Assembly: GCA_905250075.1 (NCBI GenBank)
Contig: CAJNOP010000003.1
Coordinates: 5,478,207 to 5,542,206, forward strand
Direction: 5' to 3'
DNA: 64,000 nucleotides
From: Rotaria sp. Silwood1
Lineage: Eukaryota; Rotifera; Eurotatoria; Philodinida; Philodinidae
Made by a program: the position numbers and the translations under genes
Notes under the pieces: model-generated
The model's input: only the letters and a program-made list of their open reading frames with translations
What the model was told of the DNA's origin: nothing
The model's database searches: none
Part shown: positions 36,201-48,500 of the stretch, one piece after another
Numbering within the stretch: the stretch's first letter is position 1
Layout: each line of letters opens with the position of its first letter

Positions 36201-38469
36201 AGTACCCTAGAAACTTTTCATCACACGTAATTTACATTAGTATGTTAAGACTAATGAACACACAAGTCCCACATTTTAGTTCTAGTGGGATTGTCCTAAG
36301 ATAAGCTTTTAAAAAGGAAACGTATTTCACAAAAAAAACAATCTTACTAAATCACGTTTCAATTTTTCACGTTTACGTATTAATTCAACAAGAAGTCTTG
36401 TTCGTTCAAGATCTTGTCGAAGACGACGCCATTGTACCATTTGTTGAGATAATTGTTTATCAGTATATTCTTGTGCATTATTAGACTAAGTAAAATCATT
36501 AATATGTGTTTCACATAAATGAACAATAAAAAAAAAAAACAATTTTACTTTTTTTTTTGTTGATCGTTGATTTTGAAGACGTTTTAATAAAGGTACACCA
36601 CTTCTTGACATTCGTTTTAATGTCCAATATGCTTGAATACGTTTAAAAAAATTATCACGATCAGAAAAAGTTACTTTATTTAAAACACTTTCCATTCTAA
36701 AAATATTAAAAAAAAAATTTTTTTTTTCTTTTTTCTAAAAATCTTATGTTTTGACTATTTTTTTTTTTTGCTTTTACTTCTCTTTTGGTACAACTGGTAC
36801 TGATACAGATCGATCACATTTACGTCTTTCAGCCAAAATTTTTCGAGCAGTTTTCATACGTTCCTTTTGTATACGTTCTAATGCTTCTACTTCGCTTTCA
36901 TCTAAATTTTATAAACAAATTTATTTTTATTTCTGAAGAAAACAACAAAACAAAAAAACCTTTTTTTGTTCGGCCTTTTGTTTTCGATCGAACAACTTCT
37001 AATGGAGTATGTTGGTGACAGTAAGCACGTCGTCGTATAGGTGGTGGTGAACGTGTTGTATCTTTTGGTGGTGGTTTTTTATATTTATTTGTTGATACAC
37101 TATTGGATGCATCATCATTAACAATTGATTCATTTTCATCATTTTCATCTATTTCCATATAAAGACCAGCTTGTTGAGCACATGTTACATGAAATGATGT
37201 ACAACATGAACGTATAGCACATTGAATACATGCACCAACATTTTTTTGTTTGCATATATAACATGTAAAACGCCAACGTGCAGCCGGAATTTGATTAATG
37301 TTACATATTGGTTCAAGAAATACTGTATTAGCAAAATGAACTTCTGGTATCCAAATAGCACAAACAACATGTGCCCAACGTTCACCATCATCAACTTGTT
37401 TAAAAGCACCAAAACGATTTGGACATAAAACACATTGAACTGATTTTGATGGTGAAAGAAAACAACGACGACACAACCATTGACCTTAAAGATAAAGAAT
37501 TTAAATCAATTTGATTTTCGAGAAAAATTATTACATTAAACAAAGAAACATATATAAGAATATTACAATCAAGTTTTTCTTTTATTTTCTTGTGCATTAA
37601 AATTTCTATCTATTTAAACATATATTTCATAAGTGTTAATAAACTCCTAGATGACAATCGAAATAAGATTTATTCCATCAACGAATTCTATTTTTGATGT
37701 TTGTTCATAGAAACTATGTATTACCTTCAGGTACATAAGGTACTCCATAACATTCTTGATGAACAGCCATATTACACATATCGCAGAAAAGGATAGCATT
37801 ACAATTAGAACATTCTCCATCCAAACATATAACACATAAAGCATCTTCATCAATGGATTGCCCTAAATCATCACCATTGACAAGTGCTTGAAAATGAGAC
37901 TCTTTTTCTAATCGATCAATTAATAATTCAAATTCTTCTTCTTTAACTTGACGTAAACCACGTTTACTACGTTCTTGATTAACTTGTTTCAACCATGTTA
38001 GATCCTTAATAGAAATAATTTATTAGAAACTAAATGAAAAAACAATATATATGTATTTTACCATTTCATCCATTTCATATTCAATCATTTCATCAAGTTC
38101 ACTTTGTGATGGTTCAATATATCTTATAAATGTTTCAGTACGTTGAAATTTAGGTGGATCATCAGTTAAATTTGTACCATTTGAAACAAAATCTGTTTTT
38201 TGTGTTTTAAGTTCGGAAGGAGTTGGTGATGATCGATCAGATGATGGAGGATTTTTAAATAAAAGTTCAATTTCTTCATTTAAACCAATCTGAATTGATC
38301 GTCCGACACATTCTCGCGGTTCGAGTAAACGAAGTGGTTGCTCTGGTTCTTCTAAATTTGATATTTGAGGAGGAGAAGGTGGTGATGGAATAGGATTTGA
38401 TGTTGATGAAGAAATGCTTGTTTTCTTTTCAATAGCACCGTTACGGACACTTCGACGTGGACGTAACAT
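33281..38469 (-). CDS. BRPF: BRPF-family scaffold (EPC-like, double PHD, bromodomain) lacking PWWP
   Basis: Fourteen exons, with boundaries 38469-38062, 38004-37725, 37484-36960, 36901-36778, 36696-36549, 36485-36348, 35450-35322, 35272-35122, 35058-35021, 34971-34878, 34422-34354, 34287-34144, 34086-33993 and 33338-33281. Phases close, giving 799 residues. BRPF proteins hold the MOZ/MORF (KAT6) or HBO1 acetyltransferase complex on chromatin. Domains are: an EPC-like segment ([20 protein letters not shown], ~116-136); PHD1 ([20 protein letters not shown]...); a zinc knuckle plus PHD2 ([41 protein letters not shown]); and a bromodomain at ~545-645 with the acetyl-lysine Asn in NCHFFNEAK. After the bromodomain comes only a coiled, Ser/Asn-rich tail. 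No PWWP domain is encoded before the stop, unlike vertebrate BRPF1-3, which are 1,000+ residues. Confidence 0.92.
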
Positions 38470-40221
38470 CTCAGACGAAATATGTTAAATTTCAAGGAGA
38501 TGAGTTGTATGGAATATAAAGATGACTCTTACCACCATTTTTTGCTTTTGTATTTGTTAATATTATTAAACCAATCAAAGAAATGACGATATCACGCCAT
38601 CTATGGTAAAAGAAATTTTTTTTTTTTTGATAATCAAGACTTATTTATTCAATGGAAAAAAAATGGTAACGTGTTGATGATGTTTTCAAAAAATATTCAT
38701 AGCATTGTTGATTAGAATAATTGACAAAAAACGAATGAAATAACTATGAAAAATTGATCGATTATCACATTCATTCATCTTGTAAAAATCAGTCTTCTAT
38801 GTCATACCGCGATTCAGTATATTTCTAGGGTTATGATGATCATAAACTCAATATATTGTTGGATTACTTTGAATTTCAATTGATTACATGTGTCCTCTGA
38901 ATATCCCGATTCAAGATTGATCTATGTGATACTTCTCGACAAAAAAACTATGAGATTACTCTCATTCTTATTTAAAATTAAGCAGTACACTCAGTACAAA
39001 TAATCTAGAACTGAGCTCACTCTAGGAGATGAAAAATGTTTTTTTTTATAGAGTATGAAAGATTATTTCATCAAATAGAAAGCAATTTTACGTACTTGCT
39101 GACTACATTATTGTACCAGTACGAAACGTTTTCTTTTCCTAAACATTTCTTTTCAACGAATCAAATCAGTGTAACCAACATCAAGTTTAATTAATTATGA
39201 AAACTGTTATCGATGTAGCTACTATTGTTTTCAAAAAGCGTTGGGTATGGCTATTTTTTCTGCAATGCGACGCTTTATACAATAGCCAGTCTCGAGTTCG
39301 TTTAAATTATGTGCAGAAAAAATTAGAAACAGATTTTTTAAATTGAATTGAAATAAATATAAAATAGTAAATTTTTTAAACTGAAAACAATGTTTTAAAC
39401 GATATTATATGCTGAAAAACTTCTTGAAATAATTTGTGTTCATATGAACATGAATTATAGATTAACATAGCGCGACTCAGTTTGGTTAGCTGAACGTTTT
39501 TTAAATTGAAGGTCTGAAAAGATCGATACTCCATGTGATCATTTTTCTTTCATTCTCCTTTCCAAGTTCTGCAAATATTCTCTCAAGAAATCTGACAACA
39601 TCGTCGAAGAAAACTAGTAAAGTCCTCAAAGATGTAGATAAAAATTGGTTTTTTTTCAATTAGAATTTGTTGAAATCCTGTTACAATGTTGATCTAAAAA
39701 CAATCGAAAGTTGTTCAGGATTATTTTAAGAGCTTGCCCCGAATCCTGTCAAAATCTTTGTTATTTCTTGGCTACATGTTTGTGTCAACATTTACAGTTT
39801 TTCGAGTTAGTTTTGGTTTAAAATCCTATCAGAGTATTGAAAATTCATAACGACAGTTTCCTGAGAATTTAGTCATTTCGTCAAGAGAAAGCAGAGATTT
39901 CTCGCGGGAACTTTTTTAGATTTTTCAAGAATCTAGTGCAAAAACAATAAAGATTTTCATCGGGATTGCCGCAACGTAACACAACGTACGAAATTGTATT
40001 GCAATGAATCAATTCTTTTTCGTTCGTTTTCCTGCGACAATGCATACAAATACAGATAGAAAAGAGGAGTGAAGCACTCAAGTCAAATGAAAGAGAAAAC
40101 CAACTCACACGATGACAACAACCAAAAACATATAGAAGCATTCAGAAAAATTACCAACATACAATATAAATTTAAGTCATGTTATTTTATTATGAACAAA
40201 AAGAAAACGTCGACAACAACA
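38470..40221. other. Non-coding region upstream of BRPF
   Basis: 1.75 kb of AT-rich DNA that should include the BRPF promoter. A small imperfect palindrome around 39222-39296 (CTATTGTTTTCAAAAAGCG / CGCTTTATACAATAG) is visible. No gene is recognised. Confidence 0.45.
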
Positions 40222-41569
40222 ACTGTAGCCATGGCGTCTCAATATAGAAGCATAAAGCCATGGAGACTTCCGTATGCTTGTATGATTGAGAACTATTTAC
40301 TTGTATTGCTCGATACCAACATTGATCATATGAATAATCACGATTATATCAAAAAGATGAACAAATTAAAAGAAGTGATTAACAAGATATATTCATTCAC
40401 TGATGTGAACAAATGCATTGATTTCATAACCGATATTCAAAAAGGAAAAAGTATTTATTATCTTTTCTGGTTTCTTAGGACAAACAACTGTTTCTATCAT
40501 CCATGACATTCCACAAATCAATACTATTTATATTTGGAATGAGGAATATGTCCAAAATGAAGGCTAGATCAAACTATGGCTGAAAACCAATAGTGTATTT
40601 ACAGATATTGCCTCGATTCGTAAAATACTTCAATGTGACATATATAAATGTGATCAAAATTTGGTCCCCATTAGTGTTGTCCCTACTAATCGTGGAAGTC
40701 ACAGACAAAATTTGAATCAATTAGATCCATCACATGTGTACACAAATATTAAAGAAACTATTATTAACCATAGATTTCCAACCAAAGCATTTCAATGACT
40801 TTATTCCATACTGTCGTCAACTTTTCGAGGGTAATTCTGAGTCACTGAAAGCTGTCGACAAACACAAGCGAGAATATCACGAACACGTTCCGATATTGTA
40901 GTATACGTGCGACTCTTTTCTTTATTCAATGTTCAATCGATCGTTACGCTTGAGGAAAGGAAATCTTATTATTAATATGGAATTTTTCATTCAAGATCTC
41001 ACAACTACATTGCTGCGCTACATGCTCAACAATTCTTCGATCATTCGTCTTCAAAGTTATTTACTGTTTATCGTGGTCAAGGAATGTCATAGACGGACTT
41101 TTACGAGTTACTCAAGACATCAAGTGAACTACTATCATTTAATAATTTTTTGTTCACGAGTCTTGATCAAGAAGCATCTCTTGCTTTTCCTGAGAGTAAT
41201 CTATTCAATCCTACAATGATAGGTGTCCTCTTTGAAATAACTATCAATCCAAAAACATTAAGCACTACTTTCGCAAATGTCTGTAACGTCAGTTATTTCG
41301 AAGAAGAACAAGGAATTGTCTTCTCTATGCATTCGATTTTTCTCATCGGAGCGATGGAGCAAATCAATAGAAATAATCATCTTTGGAAAGTCAATTTAAC
41401 GTTGACCAATGACAACAATTCAGATCTTCATGCACTTACTGAAAAATTGCGGAAAGAGATCTATTCTCATACAGAAGGTTGGACTCGTTTGAGAAATTTG
41501 CTAATTAAACTTAGGCAGTTGGACAAAGCTCAGGAGGTGTGTGAGGATGTGGGTATGGGTGCGATGTGA
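40222..41569 (+). pseudogene. Decayed ADP-ribosyltransferase-TPR gene (bdelloid-type family)
   Basis: The order of fragments follows a protein family abundant in bdelloid genomes: a variable N-terminal domain, an arginine ADP-ribosyltransferase (ART) fold, then TPR repeats. Recognisable pieces are IKPWRLPYACMIENYLLVLL and FTDVNKCIDFITDIQKGKS (40240-40452); QTTVSIIHDIPQINTIYI in another frame; the ART region with a TVYRGQGM stretch near 41070; FNNFLFTSLDQEASLAF (~41140-41190); and FANVCNVSYFEEEQGIVFSM. A single TPR start (WTRLRNLLIKLRQLDKAQEV) ends it. At least three frameshifts and several stops (for example ~40566, ~40798 and ~40901) break it. The residue expected to be the catalytic glutamate appears to be glycine. 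The frame runs out in a G-rich inverted repeat. It is non-functional as it stands. Confidence 0.8.
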
Positions 41570-41645
41570 GTATGTATATCTTCATTTCGAGGGCATCGTA
41601 CCCATACCAACATCCACACATCCGTACTCATCACCTACCCTACAC
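41528..41645. repeat. G-rich imperfect inverted repeat at the broken end of the ART-TPR gene
   Basis: GGATGTGGGTATGGGTGCGATG (from ~41542) is mirrored by CATCGTACCCATACCAACATCC (~41591-41612), with a ~25-base spacer. Arms are ~35 bases and ~80% alike. The GTGTGGGTATGGG texture is the same as in the centre of the 818-1353 palindrome. The TPR coding similarity stops exactly where it begins. Confidence 0.7.
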
Positions 41646-42707
41646 GCACTTCTACGCCTATTGCAGTCGATTGAAGCTCGAATACTATGTATTTGAATAA
41701 CTATTCATAGGAAGTAGAGCACGAATGGCATTTTTTGACCGTGGAAAAATGAAATTTTGAGGATATAAAACTAGATTAAAACAGATCGGTTCTAAGTTGA
41801 TTGGTTTGATGGAGCTTTCGCCAACGATCTTAAAAGCGATTTTCTAAGACACTTTTCTATTATGTTTTGAGCTTAGTTGATCCGATTTGAAAAAGAAACT
41901 CAGAATCTATGAATCTACGTGAAGTTGGTATTTTTAGATTATACGATTCAAGATTTATAACGATTTTCTCCAGAAGGGCCTGGATTTCGATCGCTTCATC
42001 TTGATTGATTTTGACACAGGTCAACGTAGTGATAATGCATTAGAGTTAGTCAAATGATGATATTTGTTTTCAGTTTGATCTTAATTTAAAACCACTAGAT
42101 TGAAATATTTGATAATTTAAATTTTGTCACGGTGTAGCTTATAGAACATCTATTTTGAAAATGTTGATCTACCAACTATGTTTGATATTGAAACTGGAAA
42201 TAGACTTTATCACTCTATTCAACCTGTTGCAGTACTCGTACCTGGTCCTGGGTTGACATCACTCAAGATGAGATATTTGAAAAGCAGAGTACTTACAAAA
42301 AACTTTACTAACTGTTGAAGAATACAGTCTAAGAACTTCTTCTTTGCGTAGATCTTTAGTCTAAGTTTCTGTTTATGATAAGAGTTAGTAAAATGAAAAT
42401 ACAATAGAAAAATTTTTCAAAAGATTATTTTTTAGACTTTTAACCAAATCTTATCTATCAACTGATTTCTAAATAATTAAATTTAGCATAATTTGATATC
42501 CTCAAGGCCTCATTTTTGAATAAAGAAAATCGTCACTCGTCCTTTTACTTTCCTTGAAAAGTTATTTAGAAAACAGTTATATATATTACTGATGAAATCG
42601 ACAATAGCAAATATAAAGTAAAATAAATATAAAAGACAATAATCTGATAAATAAGTTTATGTGAATAAATGGAAAAAAAGAGAAACAAATAATATTTATT
42701 GATTTTA
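41646..42707. other. Non-coding, no recognised gene
   Basis: AT-rich DNA between the ART-TPR pseudogene and the fuseless-like gene. A 61-codon open frame at 42219-42404 has no similarity I recognise. Confidence 0.45.
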
Positions 42708-43943
42708 TTAAAAAAATGTAATTATAAATGGTTCAGCATTTGTAATTTTACTTAAAGCTGAAGGATGTTCATTTGATTTTTTCTTTCTATTAAACCATTT
42801 AATTAGAAAACAGTTTGAATACAATGGAAAAAGATTATATTCATCATTTATATGTGACATAGGACCATTAATTGAAGATGCTGTTTTCATTATACTTAGA
42901 ATAATAAATGATATTATTAATGCAATAACATAAGATGTATAAGGTGATTCATGTATTAATGATAGTGTTGCAATATATGCATCAAATAAAATCCAATAAC
43001 CTCGCCATAAAAAGACACATGAAAAAAAAGCAAATAGATGATGAAGATTTTGTATAAACAATGGATAATTTAACTGGATGAATATTGATAATAAACAAAT
43101 ATTATTTTGAAAAGATTGTGTATACATAAGAATAAAATATAATATATAGCCAATAAGAAGACTTATAGCAGCTGACATATACTCATTACTTGGATATAAA
43201 AAGACATCAAGTAATGTGTATGAACCATGCCATACTAAAATAGACAATAATGATATAATATATTCATAAAAAATATAATTTAATATATGTAAAAGAAATG
43301 GACTCATCTGAAATGAAATAATAAAGTATTCCTATTTATTTATTTAAAAAAATATATAATAATAAATTACTTTTTCTGTTATAAATGATGTTTCAATTCG
43401 TACATTATATTCAATTGAATCATAACTCATTATAAATGGTGAACAAACAAGATTATATGTATGTCCTGTTAAAACGATTATAGCTAATATTGAAGCTATA
43501 CTAATGATAAGCATAAGAAGCCAATCATCGGATGCATAATAATCCCATAATGTCCACATTGATACCCACTGAATTATATAATTTAAAGCAGTAAGGAATG
43601 TATGACATTGTAAAAAAATGATAGAAAAAAATTTTAATTCTTCTTTAACAAGATAGTCATAAAGACGATCTTGATTTGTATAAATAATAAAAAAAATTAA
43701 TTGGGAAAATAAATATAATAAAGGTAATGTAGCTCGCTGTTGACCTAAAGGAGTATCAAGCCATTCAATCATAAAATTCCAACCTGATTGCCAAAAAATA
43801 ATTAATAATGGGAATATAAAAAAGCCAACAACAATTGGTTCACATATAAAGAATAATGAAGGTCGTTTATCAATAGGAACACTTTCATCATATTCAACAG
43901 TTGAAATAAGATTCCCAGTAGAGGGAAATGATGAATCGTACAC
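42708..43943 (-). CDS. Fuseless-like multi-pass membrane protein (5' end uncertain)
   Basis: Two exons, 43943-43371 and 43307-42708, join in phase to ~390 residues with about eight hydrophobic segments. Four repeats share a W-x3-(W/Y)-x2-(L/F)-x-D pattern: SGWNFMIEWLD, SMWTLWDYY, VWHGSYTLLDVFLYP and LWRGYWILFDAYI, each followed by a pair of membrane spans. This fits the fuseless family, whose Drosophila member is an eight-pass presynaptic protein needed for calcium-channel function. The open frame extends to 43943 but has no ATG at its beginning and meets a stop just upstream. An acceptor-like GAG before TTCTGTG (~43949) suggests a further 5' exon that I could not place. The C-terminus is basic and short. 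Confidence 0.6.
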
Positions 43944-44992
43944 AGAACTCAGTTTGATGATTCAAGGAATTGCTAACTCAGTATTGATTCGAAGACGATA
44001 TTTTCAAAGGGATTGTGCGCACCGACGGTAATAATCATCGTACAATAATCATTTGCCCATAAAAACTTGTGAGAAATTGAAATGACTATTAAAATTCAAT
44101 AGTTAATAATGTATTAGATTAGTCAGGTAATCAATTAAATCATTGTCTCTTTTATTGTATAAAGATGTGTGGATATATCTTATACTAAATATCTTTTTAA
44201 AGTTTCTTTATGTACAAAGAGATGATTCTTTTTTTTTATCAGAAAAAAAAGCGAAGGATAAAAAAAAAGTTTATTTTATCATGCAATTTTATTTTTCCAA
44301 AGAAATTTTATTTTTGTTTAACAGTGCAAAGTCACAAGAGAGAGAGAGAGAGAAAGAGACGAAGGTAATTATATCACGGTTTTTTCAGTTTTATCAGTAC
44401 AATTTATTCATATTGTTGAGTAAAAATTTTCAAATTTTGATGATAGTCTCGTATGCTTTTATATAACTCAAACTAAATAGATTAGTATATAAGATTTTAT
44501 CAAGATCAAAATCATGTGTTTTTAGTGAACAATACTCAAATAGACAAGAATATCTGAAAACACATTAAAACGCCCTAATCTCAATTCTCTGTTTCAGCAT
44601 TTTTAAACAACTATTTAGAAAATATCAAAACCAGATACTTTCATCCTAGAAAGGCATGTGAAGATACTTAATGAAAAGGCAACTTTTCCATCTGCGAAAC
44701 ATTCAACAAAGTTTTTTTTCTGGAATATTTTGACGAATATCGCATATAAAAAATGACTGTCGTATGCGTAGTACATGTACAGCAATATTATCAGAAAAAT
44801 TTTTGAAAGTTTTCGTGCATTTTCTTATTATGAAAGTGGCTGGTTCTATTCTTTTCTCAATGGGCGTAAAGACACCCAAACAGGAATTGTGATTATGGCG
44901 TTCAAATACGTTTTCACAAATACTTGCCTGTTTGCGTAAAAATGTTTATTTAAAATGGAAACTTCTGCGCTGTGAGTTAGAATTGAAACTTA
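43944..44992. other. Non-coding, possible 5' exon of the fuseless-like gene
   Basis: AT-rich DNA. The missing first exon of the fuseless-like gene should be here or further upstream. An AGAGAGAGAGAGAGAAAGAGA purine tract lies at ~44338-44358. No other gene is visible. Confidence 0.4.
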
Positions 44993-45540
44993 TTCCTATT
45001 TATTTTTGCATACAATCATAGATTTTTTCAGCAAATAAAGTTCTAAAATCTAGCTGTAATTTATCAACCGGATTAGAACCGTACTAATTAAATTCAAGTT
45101 TTTCTGAAAGTTTAGTAGTATCGACTTGAAAATGCATAGATTTTATGTCAGAAAAAATGATTCGTACATGAGATGTTTCAAGATAATGAGCACTGATGCA
45201 TCATTTTGTGATTTAGTTTTTTATTCTTTTCTATTGAATGCAAAAAATACATCGTATTAATTATCATGGGATTGAAGAATTTCATGTGTGTTTGAAATAA
45301 ATCTATTGAAATATTACTTTCAATTATTGGTTGCTTCCCGTTCAACGAAAATTGGAAGTAGTGATAATTTCTTGGTCTTGATAAATGATAGTCAAGTTTT
45401 TTCCATCTCGATATTACTAAACTTTCAGACGAAGCTGAGTTTTGTACGGTTCTAATATGGTTTATAGATTTCAGCGGTATTTTATGAATTTACTTACTGT
45501 AAAGTTTTAATGATTGTATTTGAAAATGAATACCAATAGA
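44993..45540. mobile_element. Diverged inverted-repeat element
   Basis: ATTAGAACCGTAC (45072) is inverted as GTACGGTTCTAAT (~45444). The pairing extends through CTGAAAGTTTAGTAGTATCGA / TCGATATTACTAAACTTTCAG and outwards through TACAATCAT / ATGATTGTA. Arms are ~140 bases at 44993-45135 and 45400-45540, around a ~265-base centre with no coding frame. Confidence 0.6.
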
Positions 45541-48500
45541 TCTAGAATTGTTCTGTCTAGAATCAAATTTTTTTCAAGTGATAGTACAGAAGATTGGATT
45601 ATGAAATGAATTTCATATCAGTATGCAGATGCATATATTCTTATTAGTTTCAAGCTGCATCTATTCAAGTTTTTGAAATTAGTCAATCGTTTTCAATTGT
45701 TTTGTAACTCTAAATGACACATTCTATTTGCATTATTATTTCGAAATTTTCTTTTCTTTTCAATTTCTCGAATAATCTTTGTTGTCACAAGACTCAGTTT
45801 CTATTTATAAGATTGTGTCATGATCCATTTTTAACTATATTTCACCTTTACTGCTTAAACATGCATTAGATATCCAATACTAACTTGTTTTTTTGTTTTA
45901 GAGACAAAAGAACAAAAAAAACAACGATATAAGAGTGATCAACTTTTTGCCCTTACTTCAATTGATAATAAATATAGAAAAAAAAGGGACAAGAAGAATT
46001 GTTTTATTGTTTTATTCTTAATTATGTATGTCTACAAACCTTTATTTTATTGAAAAAGAATTCGTCGATGATTCTTTATATTTTGATAACTTAACTGCCA
46101 AAACACTCGTATAAGGATATATATTACTTGATTCAAATCGATGTCATTTGTATTAAATAAGTGAAATAGGGTTGTCTTTTTATATACCGTTATTGTTGGA
46201 TTGTAAAAGCCAAAGTATGATAAGAAAGATCTCGTGTACTTTACCTATCTATGATTGAAACCTTTCATTAAAATTCTATATATAACTTCTAGTACGATAA
46301 AAGTACACAATATCAATTTTTTTATCTTATTTGATATGTACTTATATATATATTGACGCAATGAAGATAATTACAAGGATGTCGTTAAATAAAAGATCAA
46401 TATATAACTACATTATTATATGTGTCAATAAATACTATGCCTAAATGTTGACTAGACCTAATTTATTTGAACTTTTTTGTTATAAAAGAACCTCTTATAA
46501 ATTCTGTAAATGAAGAAGAGGACATTGTTGAATCATCAAATGTAAAGATACTCATTAGCTTCTTTTTTTCATCTACAAGTTCATCTCAAGAAATATTTTC
46601 TACCCAAGCAGATAAGAACTTATTAAAATGCATTTAAACGCTTTTATTGCAGTTCTCATTTGAGTGTCTTAGTATCTGTTCAGAAAAAAACGCTAGAACT
46701 AGTTATTTTCGTCATGAAAAATGCACCAAGACGCTTACAACGTTTTCTAACAAATTTTTTTGACATACAACACGCCTTGAAAAGTTATTTTTATATGCAC
46801 AATGCGTCAGAATATTGCAGATGGAACAGTTGCATTTTTTTAAGCGCCTGAACGCATTTTTTACGGTGAAAGTAGCTGATTTTTTTTGTTTTTTGAATGC
46901 GTGTTTAAAAACATTCAGATGAAAAAACTGCGAGTAAGGTGTTTAAACGCAGTTTCAGAAATTCTTATCATCTTGAGCAAAAGAATCAGTTACACAACAT
47001 GTGAAATATTAAAAACTATCATCAATTAAGAACATCTATGGTTGCAATACTCTACTAGTTATTGATGCAAAAAATACTTTAGTTAATATTACTACAATAG
47101 AAAATTTCATCAAGATCTTATCTGTGATAGCTGGTACTAAAAAACTTCACTAATAAAATCAAATCATCCGAAATCTACTTTGATATTTAATGCAGTTATG
47201 ATGATTATTATAGTAAAATGTGTCGAATGAACATTATCGATCAGCTAAGTAAATTTGACAAAAATCATTCAACGAAAAGTTTAAACAAAAGAATGCCGCT
47301 AATATATTTACATGATTTTTCTATTGAATTCAATAAAATATTGATATATTGATTGTTTACGATCGAAATTTTGAATAGATTAAAAGCAAGTAGGAGGTAT
47401 TGAGATAGTTTCTGAACAATCAGAAATATATCTATTGAAAAAAAAGAATTTATCTAATTTTTCTCTTACGTTTTTAACAAAATCAATTGAAATTTGTATT
47501 TTATTGGTTACGATATTTTATTCTGATTTGTTTAAATAGACAAGTATATAGCAATATGGTATCAAATATCTCGATATTGATTATGAAGAAAGAAGAACAT
47601 GGCAAACAATTTAATAAATCAGATTTCTTCAACTAGTAACACATTTTTGCATCTGAAACTATCGTTTGTCTCATACATAAGATATATTTGAAATGAAAAT
47701 ATTGTCCAGGATTGGCGTCTACAATCAAGGAATTTTTCTTTAGTCGATTTTACATTCTACTCTCATTCTCAAGATCACGAGGGAAAAGTATAAAGATAGA
47801 TAATTATTTCTCTGATTGAAGGTTTTCTGATCCAACGAAACTTTGTATTTTATCAAAACGTGTTAAGAACAATATTCGTCGAAAAATTAAATAAAAAAAT
47901 TTCTTTGTCATATTAAAGAACAAGAAAAAGGCTTCATTTATCAAACCTCATCAAAAAAAGTACAAAAACAAATCGAAAAGAAGCTAGAAGTTAAATAGAT
48001 AGATCATTTTAATGTATTGTAATAACATACAGTCACAAATCAAATATTTCTGTAGCAAGGTTAGCTTTTTTTGGCAATTACATATTCCTGAGTCAATATT
48101 TGAGAACAGATATAAATGAATAATAGTAAAGGTAGATCAATAATTGATGAAATTTATTTTGAAAAAAAAAATTATAAAATCAGATATTTTTTCGTACTCA
48201 TTTACAAACGAAAAAACTTTTATTTTGTCGATTAATTTTTCAAAAATTGTTTTTTTAATATGTCAAATTTATTTTGTCGCAGTTTTACTCTATCTAGAAG
48301 TACAAAATGATACCATATGTAGGCATACTGAAAACGCCATAATATCACGCGTATTTACATGTTAAAAATAGGCTTCATTTTGGACGTAACGATTTGATAA
48401 GACAATCAACAGTTGTCTTATTTAATTGTTGAAGTGTTGAATGAATCATACACAAACACACATATATATATATACATAAAAGAAGCGTTTGAGACAGATA

